Made by a program: the position numbers and the translations under genes. This document shows, in pieces, positions 36,201-48,264 of a stretch of 64,000 bases of DNA. Every line of letters starts with the position of its first letter. Within the stretch, counting starts at the first letter, position 1. The stretch is from Naganishia liquefaciens (lineage: Eukaryota > Basidiomycota > Tremellomycetes > Filobasidiales > Filobasidiaceae). The notes beneath the pieces are model-generated. The model was not told the origin of the DNA, made no database searches, and worked only from the letters and a program-made list of their open reading frames with translations. The stretch spans positions 310,001 to 374,000 of the forward strand of contig BLZA01000007.1 in NCBI GenBank assembly GCA_013423385.1, given 5' to 3'.

Positions 36201-36859
36201 AAGGCCCAAAACACTGGTATAGAAGAAAAGAGATGACTGGCACGGCGACACATCGAATCCGGCTGTCACAGTGGTCGATCTCAAAGTTGTAATCACGCCA
36301 ACCACTCGCTCGTCTTTGCTGTCCTTTGCCCGCGGTGTTCACTAGATACAGACGATCATTCTTTCGCTGAGATCCTTGCGTCGCTTCGGCCTTTGGCAAG
36401 CGAGTCATCGCCACAGATACACTTCCATGGCCTCCTTTCATCCTGCCAGGCCGAACCCGGAATACAAGATAGTTGTTTTGAAGGGGAAGACGGGCTTCCC
36501 AGGTCTTGCAGCCTGTCCTTACGCGGAGAGATGCTCTAGCTGGAATCGACTTGAAGACGAATGCTGCGCTCTACTTTCTAACGCTATGATCTAGGCATCG
36601 CCTGGGAAGCGATGCAACCAAGCCATATCATGCTTGCAAGCAGTATAAGTTAGGGTAGCAGATCTGAAACACCATGCCATATGCTTTGCCATCAATTACG
36701 TCATATGGTAATCGGCGTCGACGCAACGACCTCGTCGTTGTTCATCCACCTTGTCAATTTATAGGGTTCAAGGAGACTTTTCTGGACACTTGCACGACCA
36801 TTAACTGAGCTGGCTTGCCTTCCTCACATCTCGAACCTCGCACGGGAGCAGCGATCGCA
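36201..36859. other. Intergenic, 659 bases
   Basis: Between the UBC4 stop and the next + strand start. No gene, repeat or clear promoter element is seen. Confidence 0.5.
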
Positions 36860-37748
36860 ATGAGCAGCCTCTTCAACACCTTCAGAACGTCTGCACGGCC
36901 TGTAGCAACCGGGGCATTTGGACTGTTCTTTTCTACCCCGGCCTGGACAAGGGGCGCCTCTTCCGGCAGTCCAGCGGCGAGATGCACCAAGTTCCTCGTC
37001 AGGAATCCCAGTGAAGTCGCCCCGAGAGAATGTCCGACGCCTTTGATTCTGCTTCGGGCAAAAGGGATCGCCGGTGACGAGACCACCGAGTAAGCCGCGA
37101 GCGCAAAGAAGTCTGTATTTTGAAGGCGGCTGACAGATAGCGTTATGGCATTTGACAGTTCTTCCTCTTGGGCCAAGGACTGGGCGGCGATGTTCGCTGA
37201 GAGAGGCTACACCGCAGTGGAAGTGGATATCGAATCTGGGTCATCGAGCGGCACAGCAGCGGAGAGGATGAACGGCATGGTCTCAGGCAAGTCTAAGAGA
37301 TTTCGCATTCGGTTCCGCGACAGTCCCTCACCATGACTTCCTCGTCGCAGAACTCGCTCATCAAGTGCGGCTGCTAGCCATTCCCTTTCCACCCGTCATT
37401 ATTTCTCATTCATCCAGCACGCTTCTCAGTCAAGCTTATATTTCAGACAATCCCGCATCCGGCATCGTCCTCGTATCACCACCCGTGGACAATGCGTCGA
37501 TAGCCTCCTCTACCGAGCCGGAAAATCTTCTGCCGGAATTCAACTTCGAGCCGCACTTCCCCGTCCTGGTTGTGGCATCCTCCGATTTAGCAGAGCGCCT
37601 CAGAACAAGCAACAGGCTCGTCCGGGATTATGCGCCCAGAGGGATCGGCCGGGGCGGCAAAGGAGTCTCTTTCGAGGAAGTGCAGGATCCGACGAGTGAG
37701 CGGACGAGAATGACGATTGAACGGTGGATGGACAGGTGTGGTTACTAG
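36860..37748 (+). CDS. Small alpha/beta-hydrolase-like protein, probable mitochondrial
   Basis: Three exons (36860 to about 37090, 37137-37286, 37351-37748) give about 260 residues. The N-terminus MSSLFNTFRTSARPVATG is basic, hydroxylated and free of acids, as in mitochondrial presequences. The body has an alpha/beta-hydrolase feel: DVMAFDSSSSWAKDW, FAERGYTAVEVDIE, a strand-turn PPVIISHSSSTLLSQ where a nucleophile elbow would be (SHSSS rather than GxSxG), GIVLVSPPVDN and PVLVVASSDLAERL. It is similar in type to fungal proteins of unknown role and may be catalytically weak or inactive. The second intron has a GC donor (TCAG|GCAAGT ... TCGCAG|AACTC). A stop would follow if the first acceptor were ACAG; the ATAG acceptor four bases on keeps the frame. 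Confidence 0.65.
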
Positions 37749-37910
37749 GAGGACGGAGAGGCCAAGCAGGAGGCAGCGTCGTTGTTTCACGACATCATAA
37801 GGCGGTTCTGACGACTGCTCATAGCCGGCAATCTGTTGAAGCGAATGCAGTAAACCATGAGATAGATGCATCGCATGTACAATTATTTGAGCGATTCAAG
37901 AAGATCTGCT

Positions 37911-40900
37911 TTAACCCTTATATCGGAATGCGAGCAATTTCTGAGATCCTGTAAGGACCGATGGCGAACTGTGACTATGTTGGAGAGGCGATGAGACTTC
38001 GCTTTGCGGCGCAAGAACGCGATCTTGTCTCGCATCGAGATTGGATTTATCCATCAGGGCTCGTGATTCTATCGTTTGAAGATTCGCGTTGCCTCGTGTC
38101 TTCTTCATCACGGGTGTCTCTGTTGCATCCTCCATCGCAGGCTTCCGCTTACCCGACATGGGCTCTTGGCGAACTCGGACGGTACGGCCGTATCCGCTGG
38201 AAGCATTGTGGAATAGCAATGCATCGCTGCTGATCTTTGGTGCGGACCTCGTTCTCATCAATTCATCAGGTCGCGTCGGACACGGCGTGACGTTTTCCTT
38301 ATCCGCCATCGTTCTCGATTGCGCTGTCGTGTTGCGCGGGGTTGTCAAGCTCTTGGAACGGCTCTGTAACACGACATCAATCAGGTCAGTCTGAGCACCG
38401 CACCATTGACCCTCATCATCCCTCGACTTACCATTCCTCCAAACGTGTATTTCGCCTTCCATCCAGCTGCTACTGCTCTGACTTCTTGTTTCTGCCGTTC
38501 CTCCCTCACGCTCGCTTGCTCCGCTGTTTCCTGTTGCGTCTCCTCCACTTCACTTTCCGCGTCTGACAACAGCGATATCGGACTAGCGACCAGGTCTCCT
38601 TTGGCATAGAAATAGCTGAGGTCTATCTCGGACTTTGGCTTCAGTTTGCCATCATCGTCAATCCGATGCTCGTCGTCATTTAGGGCCGGAGAGTTCGACG
38701 TTTGCGGAGCTATGACCGCTTTATCTTTCGCGTCTTCCAAAGGGGATGGGGACGGTGTGGGTAGCCTTACTCCAGGTCTGTTGAAGTCATCTTGATTACG
38801 GTCGAAGGGAGATGTCAAGCCGTCCAGCGAACACTTGTCTCCGCTATGACTCTCTAAGCTTTCAGGTGAAGACAGTGGCGACCCAACATGTTCGCTCCCT
38901 GCCTTGACGGGAGACGAGAAGATCGTTGAGCAGACAGGGGAAGGCGGAGCGGTGATGTCGGCCAAACCGGTCGGGTGGAACCCCGCCTTGGCTGGTGATC
39001 CTTGCGTCGCAGCTCCATTTTCCTCCTCCTGCATCCGAGTCGGTTCATCTTCGAATACCAAGTCTACCACAACAGATTCCGCTTTGACGACGGCAGTCGA
39101 ATGTCTCGTCGAAGGCTTGAAAAATTTGCTTGCACTCCCCGAAGCGAGGGGCTGATCGGGCTGTCGTCTTCTGGATCTCAATTCAGATAAACGAGTATGT
39201 CCGGACGAAGTTTCTCCAATGGGCTTCGGCAGAGTGGTTTTGGGTCGAGAGGATGATGCAGAGGCACCTTCTAAAGGTTAAACAGCAATTCGGTCAATGC
39301 AATCATTTCCGCATGTAGAGAAGAACTCTTTACTTTTGATCCAGGCATCCAGTGGTCCGCTCGAAGGTTTGATCGAGACCGTATTTTGCCGAGAGGACAA
39401 TGTCAGCTTTTGGGAATTTGCGATAAGTTCCGCCTTCTAGAGTTTGCGACCACCAGCTCGACTTACGGGCGTGTTACGGTTTCTTGCCGCGATTGACGGG
39501 TTGTGCTCGGGCCATAAATCTTGCAGCACCGCTTGTGTTTCTGGATGCAGCCTGCCTTCAGCGATCCCTACAGCGACTTCGGGCTCCATATCGCTGCGCA
39601 GAGTATCAAGTCAGCTGATTTGACATGAAATGAGAATACACTCACGCTCCAATATAGGCACACTCGGAAGGACCTAAGGTTCCATCCTCGGTTGGAAGGA
39701 GTGTCACCAATCTACGAACCCTGGGATCATACACGCGCTGATGAAGAAAAACGAGCTCGGCAAGGCGGAATTGTGCGATATAGTCTCCAGGAACAACAAA
39801 ATTTCCTTCAAGCCTCGCCATTTGGACCACCTGCGGAAGTTCGGGAATGCATAAGGATATGAAATGGCGCCCTGCAAAAAGGCAAGCCCTAACTTACCTT
39901 TTCGACTGACTTGTGCTTCCGCAACAACTTGTGGGCAGTCTTAATCCCAATTCCCGGTATAGAATCCAGATAATCGCAGCCGGCGAGGATCTGACATGCC
40001 GCGACAGAAAAACGCAAAGTCCGAAAAGTCTTGTTAGAGCCAGATTTCGGCAAGATCATTAAGACTCACAGCCATTCGACGAAACTCTGTATCTGTCCAG
40101 CCAGAGAAATTGTACTCCCGACAAGCTGCAAATCGGTCCCTGGATATCCAAGTGCATGTCCCACTGCTGTCAAGCCTGTAAATCACCTGAAAATGGAACC
40201 ATGGGTTGGCGCAAGCGAACACGCGAAGGGAGACCGTGCGCTCACATTTCGACACCCGAACACCAGCATATCAGAGTCTTCTGTAATGATCCCGTCTACG
40301 AGTCCTTCCCTCTCCATGAAAGCCATCTGCGCATCCGCTTCATATGGCGCAACTACGTAGTCCACGTTCTCCGCCTTCAAAGCCTGGGTTGGAGAAATAT
40401 GATAAGCAGTTGGCGACAATATCCAAGATAGCATGCTCACTTTGATCAATTGCAACGCCATCTCTGGTGTGATATCAACGCACTTCGTGTAGTGGTCTCG
40501 TGCCTCTCGGTGTCGGCCTTGAGCAGCCAAGGCATTCGCTTGACCGGAATGAAACTCCCTTCGTCTGCGGTTATCATGCATGCATTAGCGATAGCGTGCC
40601 GAACAACGTACATCTCGGCACTCACGCAGCGCGTTCAACTTCTGTGCCCTTCTTTGCAGGCAATGGACCACCATCGAAGACAATAATCGGTGTGATTCCG
40701 TGATATTTTAGTAATCGGACGCGGTACATGGCATAATCTACGAATCTTTGAGGAATGAAGTCGAGGATCAGTTCTTGCGCGGAGACCTATGATGATTGCG
40801 ACTTGCTTCGTGGTGCGAACACCTTTGACCAGATCCTCTGCACATCCGAAGGCACCTTTGTGTAGCCATACATATGCCTATGACGGGGTTAATGGGATCA

Positions 40901-41083
40901 GTTCCTGAGTTTTCGATTGGATTAGCTGCAGCATACATCAACAGCCAGCCTAAAATGGCGATATGAGGATGAGCGCGGAGAAAACCAGACTTCGCATGCT
41001 ACTCACGTCTGCCCCTTGAACTCGGAAATATTCCGCTGCACCTGAATCTCCTTCAGAAGCGGCAACAGGCCAGAGATTCCCAT
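37911..41083 (-). CDS. EXO1: Exonuclease 1 (5'-3' exonuclease/flap nuclease)
   Basis: About ten exons from ATG 41083 to the stop at 37911. The XPG-N block reads [48 protein letters not shown] and [13 protein letters not shown]; metal-binding acids follow in [16 protein letters not shown] and [12 protein letters not shown]. The helix-turn segment is [33 protein letters not shown] and an ECAYIGA segment finish the nuclease core, which matches the Exo1 rather than the Fen1 subfamily. The C-terminal half is disordered and Ser/Pro-rich, with an [19 protein letters not shown] helix. Exo1 resects DNA ends and acts in mismatch repair in the nucleus. The last intron may use an acceptor at CTCAG (41 bases) or TTACAG (68 bases); both keep frame, and the longer one has a normal size and branch site. 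Confidence 0.92.
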
Positions 41084-41653
41084 ACTGCCCAAGATTCAAC
41101 GGGACGACGCTGTAGAGAGGTCGGAGCTGCGCTGCCACCTGTATGATCGTTCCGTACTTGCGATTAGATGGACGATGTTACGAAAGCGAGAGCGGAAAGG
41201 TCATGTTGTCGCACACCTCGAGTGCAGCTGCTGATTGTGTCGATCGCGTCTGATGGTGAGCAGACACTGAGAATCCTGTGGGTGGACGAATCCGCTGGGA
41301 ACTAGCGGCAGCGGCAAACAGGATTATGAGCAAACACACCCTATGCAATATCGTTGATCGACTGGGATGCTGTCAATGACGAATTTCATCTCCACACTGA
41401 ACTTCGACGCGTATTGACGGTGCCTCATGTGATCTCGCTTCGCGTGACTCGCGTTTCACCTTTCAGGAAGGGGTTGATTAGGTAAAGTCTCGGAAGCAAA
41501 TGAGGCCGCAGATCATGTCTCAGTCGGGCCGACAACCAAGTCTGCAGAGTTGTTGAGAAACGGTATTTTGAGAGTCGTCTTCAGGCTGTCGCCCGCTGAA
41601 GGTGTCACGCTGTCTATCCGAAGCGTCAAGAGTCATCGCTAGCGACGACCAAT
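41084..41653. other. Divergent intergenic region EXO1 / YVC1, 570 bases
   Basis: This is the shared upstream region. No TATA box or repeat stands out, and no gene is seen. Confidence 0.5.
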
Positions 41654-44600
41654 ATGTCATCGATGGATTCAGGCCGGGCAGCAGTACCGGCAGTGGACCC
41701 CTTTGGACTGATCCATGCCGTTCATCGTGCAGTCAAGGTGGGTCAGGCTTGGGATAATGATGGCAGCATGGCACTAATCGCGAGATCCTCCTTGACAGGT
41801 CAATGTCGGTATGTTCTCTTCGAGCACGATCGTTTCCAGGTTGTGGAACTGAGAGACGATTCATTCCTGAAGACACGGCTTTGACGTGGGAGTGAGTAAC
41901 CGTTGCTCCCTCATATCTGGTCCATTCAAGACTCATGACCTTATGCAAGACAACTCACTTCGCCCGAGGTGAATTATTCGATTGTAAGGCCGCTCATACA
42001 TCGCTTCTCAAAAGACAAGAACCATGCCATCATATACGTTTTGATGGTCAACAGGTCAGTATATCTCGACTAATCCTGTTGAACTCAGCTGATCCCATGT
42101 ACATCCTACCGCAGGATTCGGTTCCTCCAGCTCGCCGATGGCGACCTTGCCTTCCAAGCACTCAACTTCTCCCGCGCGTCGATGTGTGAAGTGCTCGCAA
42201 GTGAGTGATTCCACTACCCTGACTTCCCTTGAAGATTCTCATCGTGGCATATCTCCGATAAAGTCAAATTGCTGCGTACATTCGCAGACTCCGAGCTTGA
42301 GCTCGTCAGCGTTCTGACCAAGGGCTACTGTCCTCTTGAGGTAAATGGCAAGATCTGATCTTCACCAGAGACTTTTTGGCTAACTCGCGTTTGACGCACG
42401 ATAGGGAGCCCCCCAGAGCGTGTGGGAGGGAATGAGCGATGAACGCCAAGACATAGAGGACGAAGTTGGTAATGCATTGGAGGTGGGCCGTCGAACAATC
42501 TTTTCACGTATTTCTGCTTAGCATTGCTATTTCAGATGTCTATCGTTTCGTCAGCGAAACGCTTCCTGGCAACGCCGCTGGCACAAAAAGTCATCAACTT
42601 AATTCATGCCGGCCAGATCGTTTATACTTCCCAGTCATCGCGATCAATCATCAACGACAGCTACACTTCCGCCCGACGCGCGGCGGCTTCCGCCTCTGGA
42701 TTCATGTCTCGCGGCCACGGCCAAGATGAGATGGGTCTTGCTGCACCAACAGCGGCCAGTTTGTCTGGAGGGAAGAACATCGGTGTTTACGTCTATGATC
42801 CCCGAGCAGCAGGATGGCTCGATCATGGTCGTCTTCGGATTCCAAAGTATCGCTCGATCATCGAATTCACCAATTTCTCCATTCTAACAGCCCTCTTCGT
42901 GCTTGCCATCACGCACAAGACATATCATCATATTAACGGTTTTGAGCTAGCCTTCATTATATACGCACTAGGTTTTACCCTGGACGAGTTTGCCGCAACG
43001 AACGAGCACGGATGGACCATCTATCTTGCAAACGCCTGGAACGCGTTCGATGTCACCTTTATCTCGCTTTTCGCTGCATATCTACTTATCAGAGTCATCG
43101 GTCTCATAACACACAAGCCAGACTGGGCTGTCTTTGCTTTCAACCTGTTGGCCACCGGAGCTTGCATTCTACTCCCGCGTCTATGCTTTTTCTTGATCAA
43201 AGACAATGTCATCATCATTTCCGTGAGTCGCGCCCTTCAATCTCTCTCAGCATGCACTGACTTAGCTTGTAATATGCCCACAGCTCAAAGCCATGATTGT
43301 CGACTTTGTGGGCTTCATGAGCCTAGCTGCAGTCTGCTTCTCGGGCTTCTTGTTCACGCTCTATACCTTGGGCAAACAAACCTGGAAGCTGAAAGAGATC
43401 GCTTGGCTACTCTTGTACGTCCCAGGTTCCAGTTGTGGCCCTCCTCCTTCTTACTTGTTTTGTGCCTCTTCGGCTAGGCAAATCTGGTGTAAGCGGTTCA
43501 TCCTCATTCCTATCACCTTTACACGACTCTGAACACGGTTGATGCACATCCGTAGTTGGCAGTAGCTATCTCGGGTTTTCTGCTAGTTCAAGCTTCGACC
43601 CTATCTTTGGACCGATCCTTTTCGTCATCTTTGCGTGAGTCTTGTTGGCGTATATGAAGATTTTAGGATCACTGGAAACTAATCGAGAGTCGGAATTGGT
43701 AACCTTATCGCAGAGCGTAAGTCATGTCTGATTTCGGAAGCACCGCCCTCGACACCATAATTAATGTTCTTGTTAACCAGGCTTACTAACACGCTCTTGG
43801 TTACCATTCTGGTATCCATTCTGTCCAATCGTTTTGCAGCCATCAATGCCGTGAGTTGCCCTTATATTGCTTTAAGCATTCGGGCCAGCTGACTTCGAAT
43901 TTCGCCCCCAGAATGCGAAAGAGGAGGTCAGTCATATCAACGTCCATTCTATATAATAAGACGTCCAGCTGACCAGCAAAGGTATACAGCATCTTTTTCA
44001 ACGCGCCATCAGCACTATCGAAGGCGTCAAAGCTGACAGTATCTTTCTCTACTCGCCACCGTACGTGCTGGCTGTATCTTCAACATCGCATGGCGAGGAC
44101 ACTGAGGTTGCGGTTGTCTTGCAGGCTGAACATCGTCGCACTGGCTGTCGTTGCGCCACTTTCATGGATACTGGACGAACATACATTGCATCGCATAAAT
44201 GTCTTCGCCATTCGCACCACGGTGCGTTGATGTGGAGTGTGAGCCATCGGCCGTGTCTAAGCTGGACTGACCTGTATGTTCTCTCCAGTCTTTTCCCATC
44301 TTAATAGCCATCTCGCTATGGGAACGGCATCAATGGCGACTCGCTGGCAAGCGCATCCGACTGGACAACAGACAGCTACCATCGACAGGGGCTCGACATG
44401 CCTTACTAGAGTATGCGCTTCGTGACTCAAGATCGCTGCAGCTTGTGGCTGACTGTCCTATCATATTCTTAGCGGCTTTCTCGGATCAGCTTCAGAAAAC
44501 CTCATCGCGAACCTTTTCGAGTCATCGCATGGAATGGGCTCCGATATCCAGCTCCGCCGAGACGAACTAGGGCCGGACGACGCGGCGGAACGTGAAAATG

Positions 44601-44938
44601 CTCGAGAGGAACACGCGGCGGCCATCTCGAGAGGCAATCGTGACCTGGATGCAGGTAGAGAAGGAACTCGAACGCCGAAATCGAAGTCCGCCGAGACCAT
44701 GCCTGCATCACCATTGAACAAATTATTTTCACGACCAGCGGCTACCGTGGCGCCTATGAATGAGGCTCCGACAAGCGGTCAGCGTCATCATACTAGGAGC
44801 AACGACGCCGGCGATGATCTCGTTCGAACGCACGCTGAAGAATTTGACGAGCTCAGAAGGCAGCTCGAAGCCATGAAGGAGGGACAAGCAAGAGTAGAGG
44901 TTATGTTGCGCCGATTGGTTTCAACCGGAAATCATTAG
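41654..44938 (+). CDS. YVC1: TRP-type vacuolar calcium channel YVC1
   Basis: The gene is split into more than ten exons, several of them tiny. The cytosolic N-terminus after splicing reads VDPFGLIHAVHRAVK, CGTERRFIPEDTALTW, LTSPEVNYSIVRPLIHRF, IRFLQLADGDLAFQALN and SRASMCEVLAIKLLR. Six TM helices follow, including IIEFTNFSILTALFVLAITH, ELAFIIYALGFTLDEFA, VTFISLFAAYLLIRV and FAFNLLATGACILLPRLCFF. The pore side has LQIWFGSSYLGFSASS and FDPIFGPILFVIFALTN, then the S6 stretch TNTLLVTILVSILSNRF. The C-terminus has EYQHLFQRAISTIEGVKAD (yeast: EYLFQFAITTIEGVKSD) and a coiled-coil end. Yvc1 releases vacuolar calcium on osmotic or mechanical stimulus. Micro-exons include one of 11 bases (GCAAATCTGGT) and one of 15 bases (AATGCGAAAGAGGAG). 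Some internal exon ends are inferred by family match only. Confidence 0.88.
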
Positions 44939-45508
44939 TAGCTGCTGTAGCGATTGATATGACTGAACTCCAGCGAATGCGGGGTCCAGACCTCGCTCCT
45001 GGTATTGCGCGTCGTCGCATTTACGACCGAAGTAAGCTTGAGTTGTCTCCGGGCTCCAGAACGTCTACAACGAGACAAGGAAAGTGGTCGCATGCTATCA
45101 ATCGCGAGCCATCATTTGAATAGGATACCACAACACCTCTCCTCTAAGTCAGCCCACTTGGCATGTACCTTGCTCCGTATGAATTCGAGGCAATGCAAGA
45201 CCATACGATATGCACTCGATCAACTGCGGGATCCCGCCAGCTATCCCGCCCAACTCTGGGCTTTTTGCCCCTTTGCCCCTCTATCTGAGGCTCCGGCCCA
45301 AGGCGCGTTTGTTTACTTTTTCGCAAAGAGTGCTGCCTGACAGCAAGCAAGCAATTCAGGCTAGTTGCCAGCAAGACGGACTCGGATGAGAATTAAGGGT
45401 TCGGGGAATTATTGTTCGGACTCGTTGCAAGACTGCCCCAAGCGTCTGCCATCCGCATCTTTGACCTTGAGCAATTGAGTCTGAGCCTATATCAGCGGCC
45501 ATAGCTGT
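44939..45508. other. Intergenic, 570 bases
   Basis: Between the YVC1 stop and the GDA1 start, both on the + strand. It must hold the GDA1 promoter; no element is clear. Confidence 0.5.
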
Positions 45509-48034
45509 ATGACAGCGGAGAGTACGGGCCAGCGAGACTCAAAGACCGAATCAACCGCAATCGATACGGTTTCTTCTCGTGCACAGGCGCGCTCGCAGTC
45601 ACTTCGCAAACGCGTGAAACCGCCGTCAACCGCCTCGGGGTCCCCCTCTGGATCGTCTTCTGAAGTGTCTTCCTCATCGGTCAAGGGCGATTCAGACAGC
45701 ACACCTTCGTTACAGGACATTACCACCGACATGTTCGCATCGAGGAAATACCAGGCTCTTCCGACATCCAACAATGGGGCGGGAGGTCCGCGTCGGCGTG
45801 GTCCGTCGCCTCTCAAGAAATACGTGATCATCGGCGGTTTTGCAGTTTTCGCCTGTGTTTTGCTGCTGGGAGGCAGGCATGTAGCGACAACATCGTCGTC
45901 CTTGTCAAATACTGGAAAGGAGAGCATCATGGTTGGCGGCGAAGCGGATGATAGCTCTCTGGAGAGCATTTGGGGTGAGTTGCCATCCATTCGCGATTAC
46001 AAGAAACTATTTTGACTGTCATTTGGCATCAAGACAACGAAGACGATGAAGAGTCTGATGCATTCCAGTCGCCGCCTTTCAACCCTGCCGGATCTTACGG
46101 AGATGAATACGCGGATGAAATCTTGCAGGATGAAGACGAGGAAGAAACGTTCCATATCCTACCTATCGAAGACACGAACGAGGCGCTCGGCTCCGGCTCT
46201 GGCCACAAAGGCTCTCAAGTCTACGACGACTCGGAGCCCGATGTAGTCAATAGCGAAGACCCGCACCACGAAGTGCTGGATGACTCCTTTGCGGATGAGG
46301 AGGCGGAAGAGCTGATCGAGGGTCATACCACCGAATCAATCGATGAAATCAACGAGGAAGAGTCGGATGAAGGTCTGACCGCTACAGAGGAGTTCACACC
46401 GGCTACCGGGCCCACTTCGTTCGAAACGGATCCCAACCCCGAATCCACCACTTACTGCTCAGAACCGCATTCTCCCGACTCTGCACTCATTCAATATGCC
46501 CTCGTAATCGATGCGGGCTCGACCGGCTCACGAATCCATGTCTACAAATTCAACAACTGCGGTCCGACACCGGCGCTTGAATACGAGACTTTCAAGGCAG
46601 TTCAGCCAGGATTGTCATCTTTCGCGCGAGACCCGACCGCTGCTGCTGCCTCTCTCGATCCGCTGATGGAAGAAGCTGTCAGGGTCGTGCCGGAGAGCTT
46701 GCATCATTGTTCCGCCGTTGAGGTCAAGGCAACTGCCGGTCTGAGGTTGCTTCCTGGAAATGAAGGCCAAGCGATTCTAGAGGAAGTCCGAGTCAGGCTG
46801 GAGAGCGACTGGCCGTTTGCTCTCAGTAAGGAAGACAACGCTGTCGAGATCATGGATGGAAAGGATGAAGGTAAGTATTTACGGGTCTTGGACCGCTGCC
46901 TAAGCGCTAACCGCCTTACTTTCAGGTGTATACGCCTGGATCACTGCCAATTACCTTTTGGGAAAGATCGGGTCCGGTACCAAGGCTCACGCCGATCCCA
47001 CCATCGCCGTCATGGACCTCGGAGGCGCTTCCACGCAGATTGTCTTCGAGCCTCTGTTCGCGCAAGATTCGTCTGTCCAGATGGCCGAAGGTGACCATAA
47101 ATATCACTTGACCTTCGGTGGACGTGACTTCCAGCTCTACCAACACTCGTACCTAGGCTACGGTCTAATGCGAGCTCGACGATCCGTTAATAACCTGGTG
47201 GCCTTCACTTGGTCCTTCCTCCAACCTGGAGGTGGCGACATGGGGTCTATCGAATGGGACGAGATGGAGGAGCAGGTCGAGATTCCCAACCCTTGTTTCG
47301 CACATGGCTCGAGTAAGCGAGTCCTGCTGGATCCTCCCGGAAGAAAGCAGGTAAATGTCACCATGATCGGAACCGAAGGTGGATACGAGGCTTGCAACCG
47401 CGTCGTCGAAATGGTTATGGCGAAGGATGCGTAAGTAGACGTTGTCGTTTGTCATGGTTCCGACGCTGACCTGCTTGAAATCTTAGCGTTTGCGAGGTCA
47501 AGCCATGTTCTTTCAACGGCGTTTATCAGCCATCGATTCTCGACACCTTCCCCTCCGGACAACTTCTTGCCCTCTCTTACTTTACCGATCGCATTCAGCC
47601 TCTTCTACCGGCATTCACTCATTCCAGCAAGGCCACTGCCGCTGACGATGACAATGAGTTGGCAACTTCCGTCAGCGTGTCCGATACCAAGACCCTTACC
47701 TTGTCCATGCTTCATCGAATGGCGAAAGAGGTTTGCGCCGGCCCCAAGGCATGGCGCAGGCGCTGGGGCAAGGACAAGGTGGCAATGGCGGAACTGGAGG
47801 ACAGGCCCGAATACTGTATGGACTTAACCTTCATGCATGCTCTTCTCGGTCTTGGTGAGTTCTGACTGGAACTGAGTGTCAGCGCGAGGCTGATAATCAC
47901 CCCTCACAGGCTACGAATTAACGGAAGAGCGAGAACTGGTAGTGGAGAAGAAGTTGCGTGGTGTTGAGTTGGGTTGGGCGTTGGGAGCCGGTATTGCTTT
48001 GTTAGAGAAGGCGACTTTGACTTGTACTGCATAG
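45509..48034 (+). CDS. GDA1: GDA1/CD39 nucleotidase (Golgi guanosine diphosphatase)
   Basis: Five exons (45509-45974, 46034-46870, 46926-47430, 47487-47854, 47910-48034) give 766 residues. A Ser-rich cytosolic tail of about 110 residues precedes one TM anchor (YVIIGGFAVFACVLLLGG), so this is a type II protein. All apyrase conserved regions are present: VIDAGSTGSRIHVYKF, KATAGLRLLPGNEG, GKDEGVYAWITANYLLG, AVMDLGGASTQIVFEP and the C-terminal LGWALGAGIALLE. Cysteines of the catalytic lobe are kept (CFAHGS, CEVKPCSFNG). The enzyme hydrolyses GDP to GMP in the Golgi lumen, which supports GDP-mannose import. Between the TM helix and the catalytic domain lies an unusual acidic stem of about 170 residues. 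Yeast Gda1 has 518 residues. Confidence 0.95.
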
Positions 48035-48264
48035 AGTTTGCTGCTATACCCTTATAGACTAGAGACATCTCTCGCTATCGGCGACTAAAGGCTTCGGGGT
48101 CGTCTTCATGTGCTACAATTCCCAGCTCGCTCAGCGGTCAAATCAGGCACACGTACAATTGTATGGCCAGAAATGCAGCGCAGATTATCAACCTTTACTA
48201 TTCCCAGCGATTGTGCCCCGCGCGCGAGTTCACTTGGCTCGATACCTCCTGCCCCTCCCCCGAT

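Noticed and set aside
46922-47455. Antisense frames within GDA1
   Set aside because: They are shadows of the apyrase exons, which carry all conserved regions.
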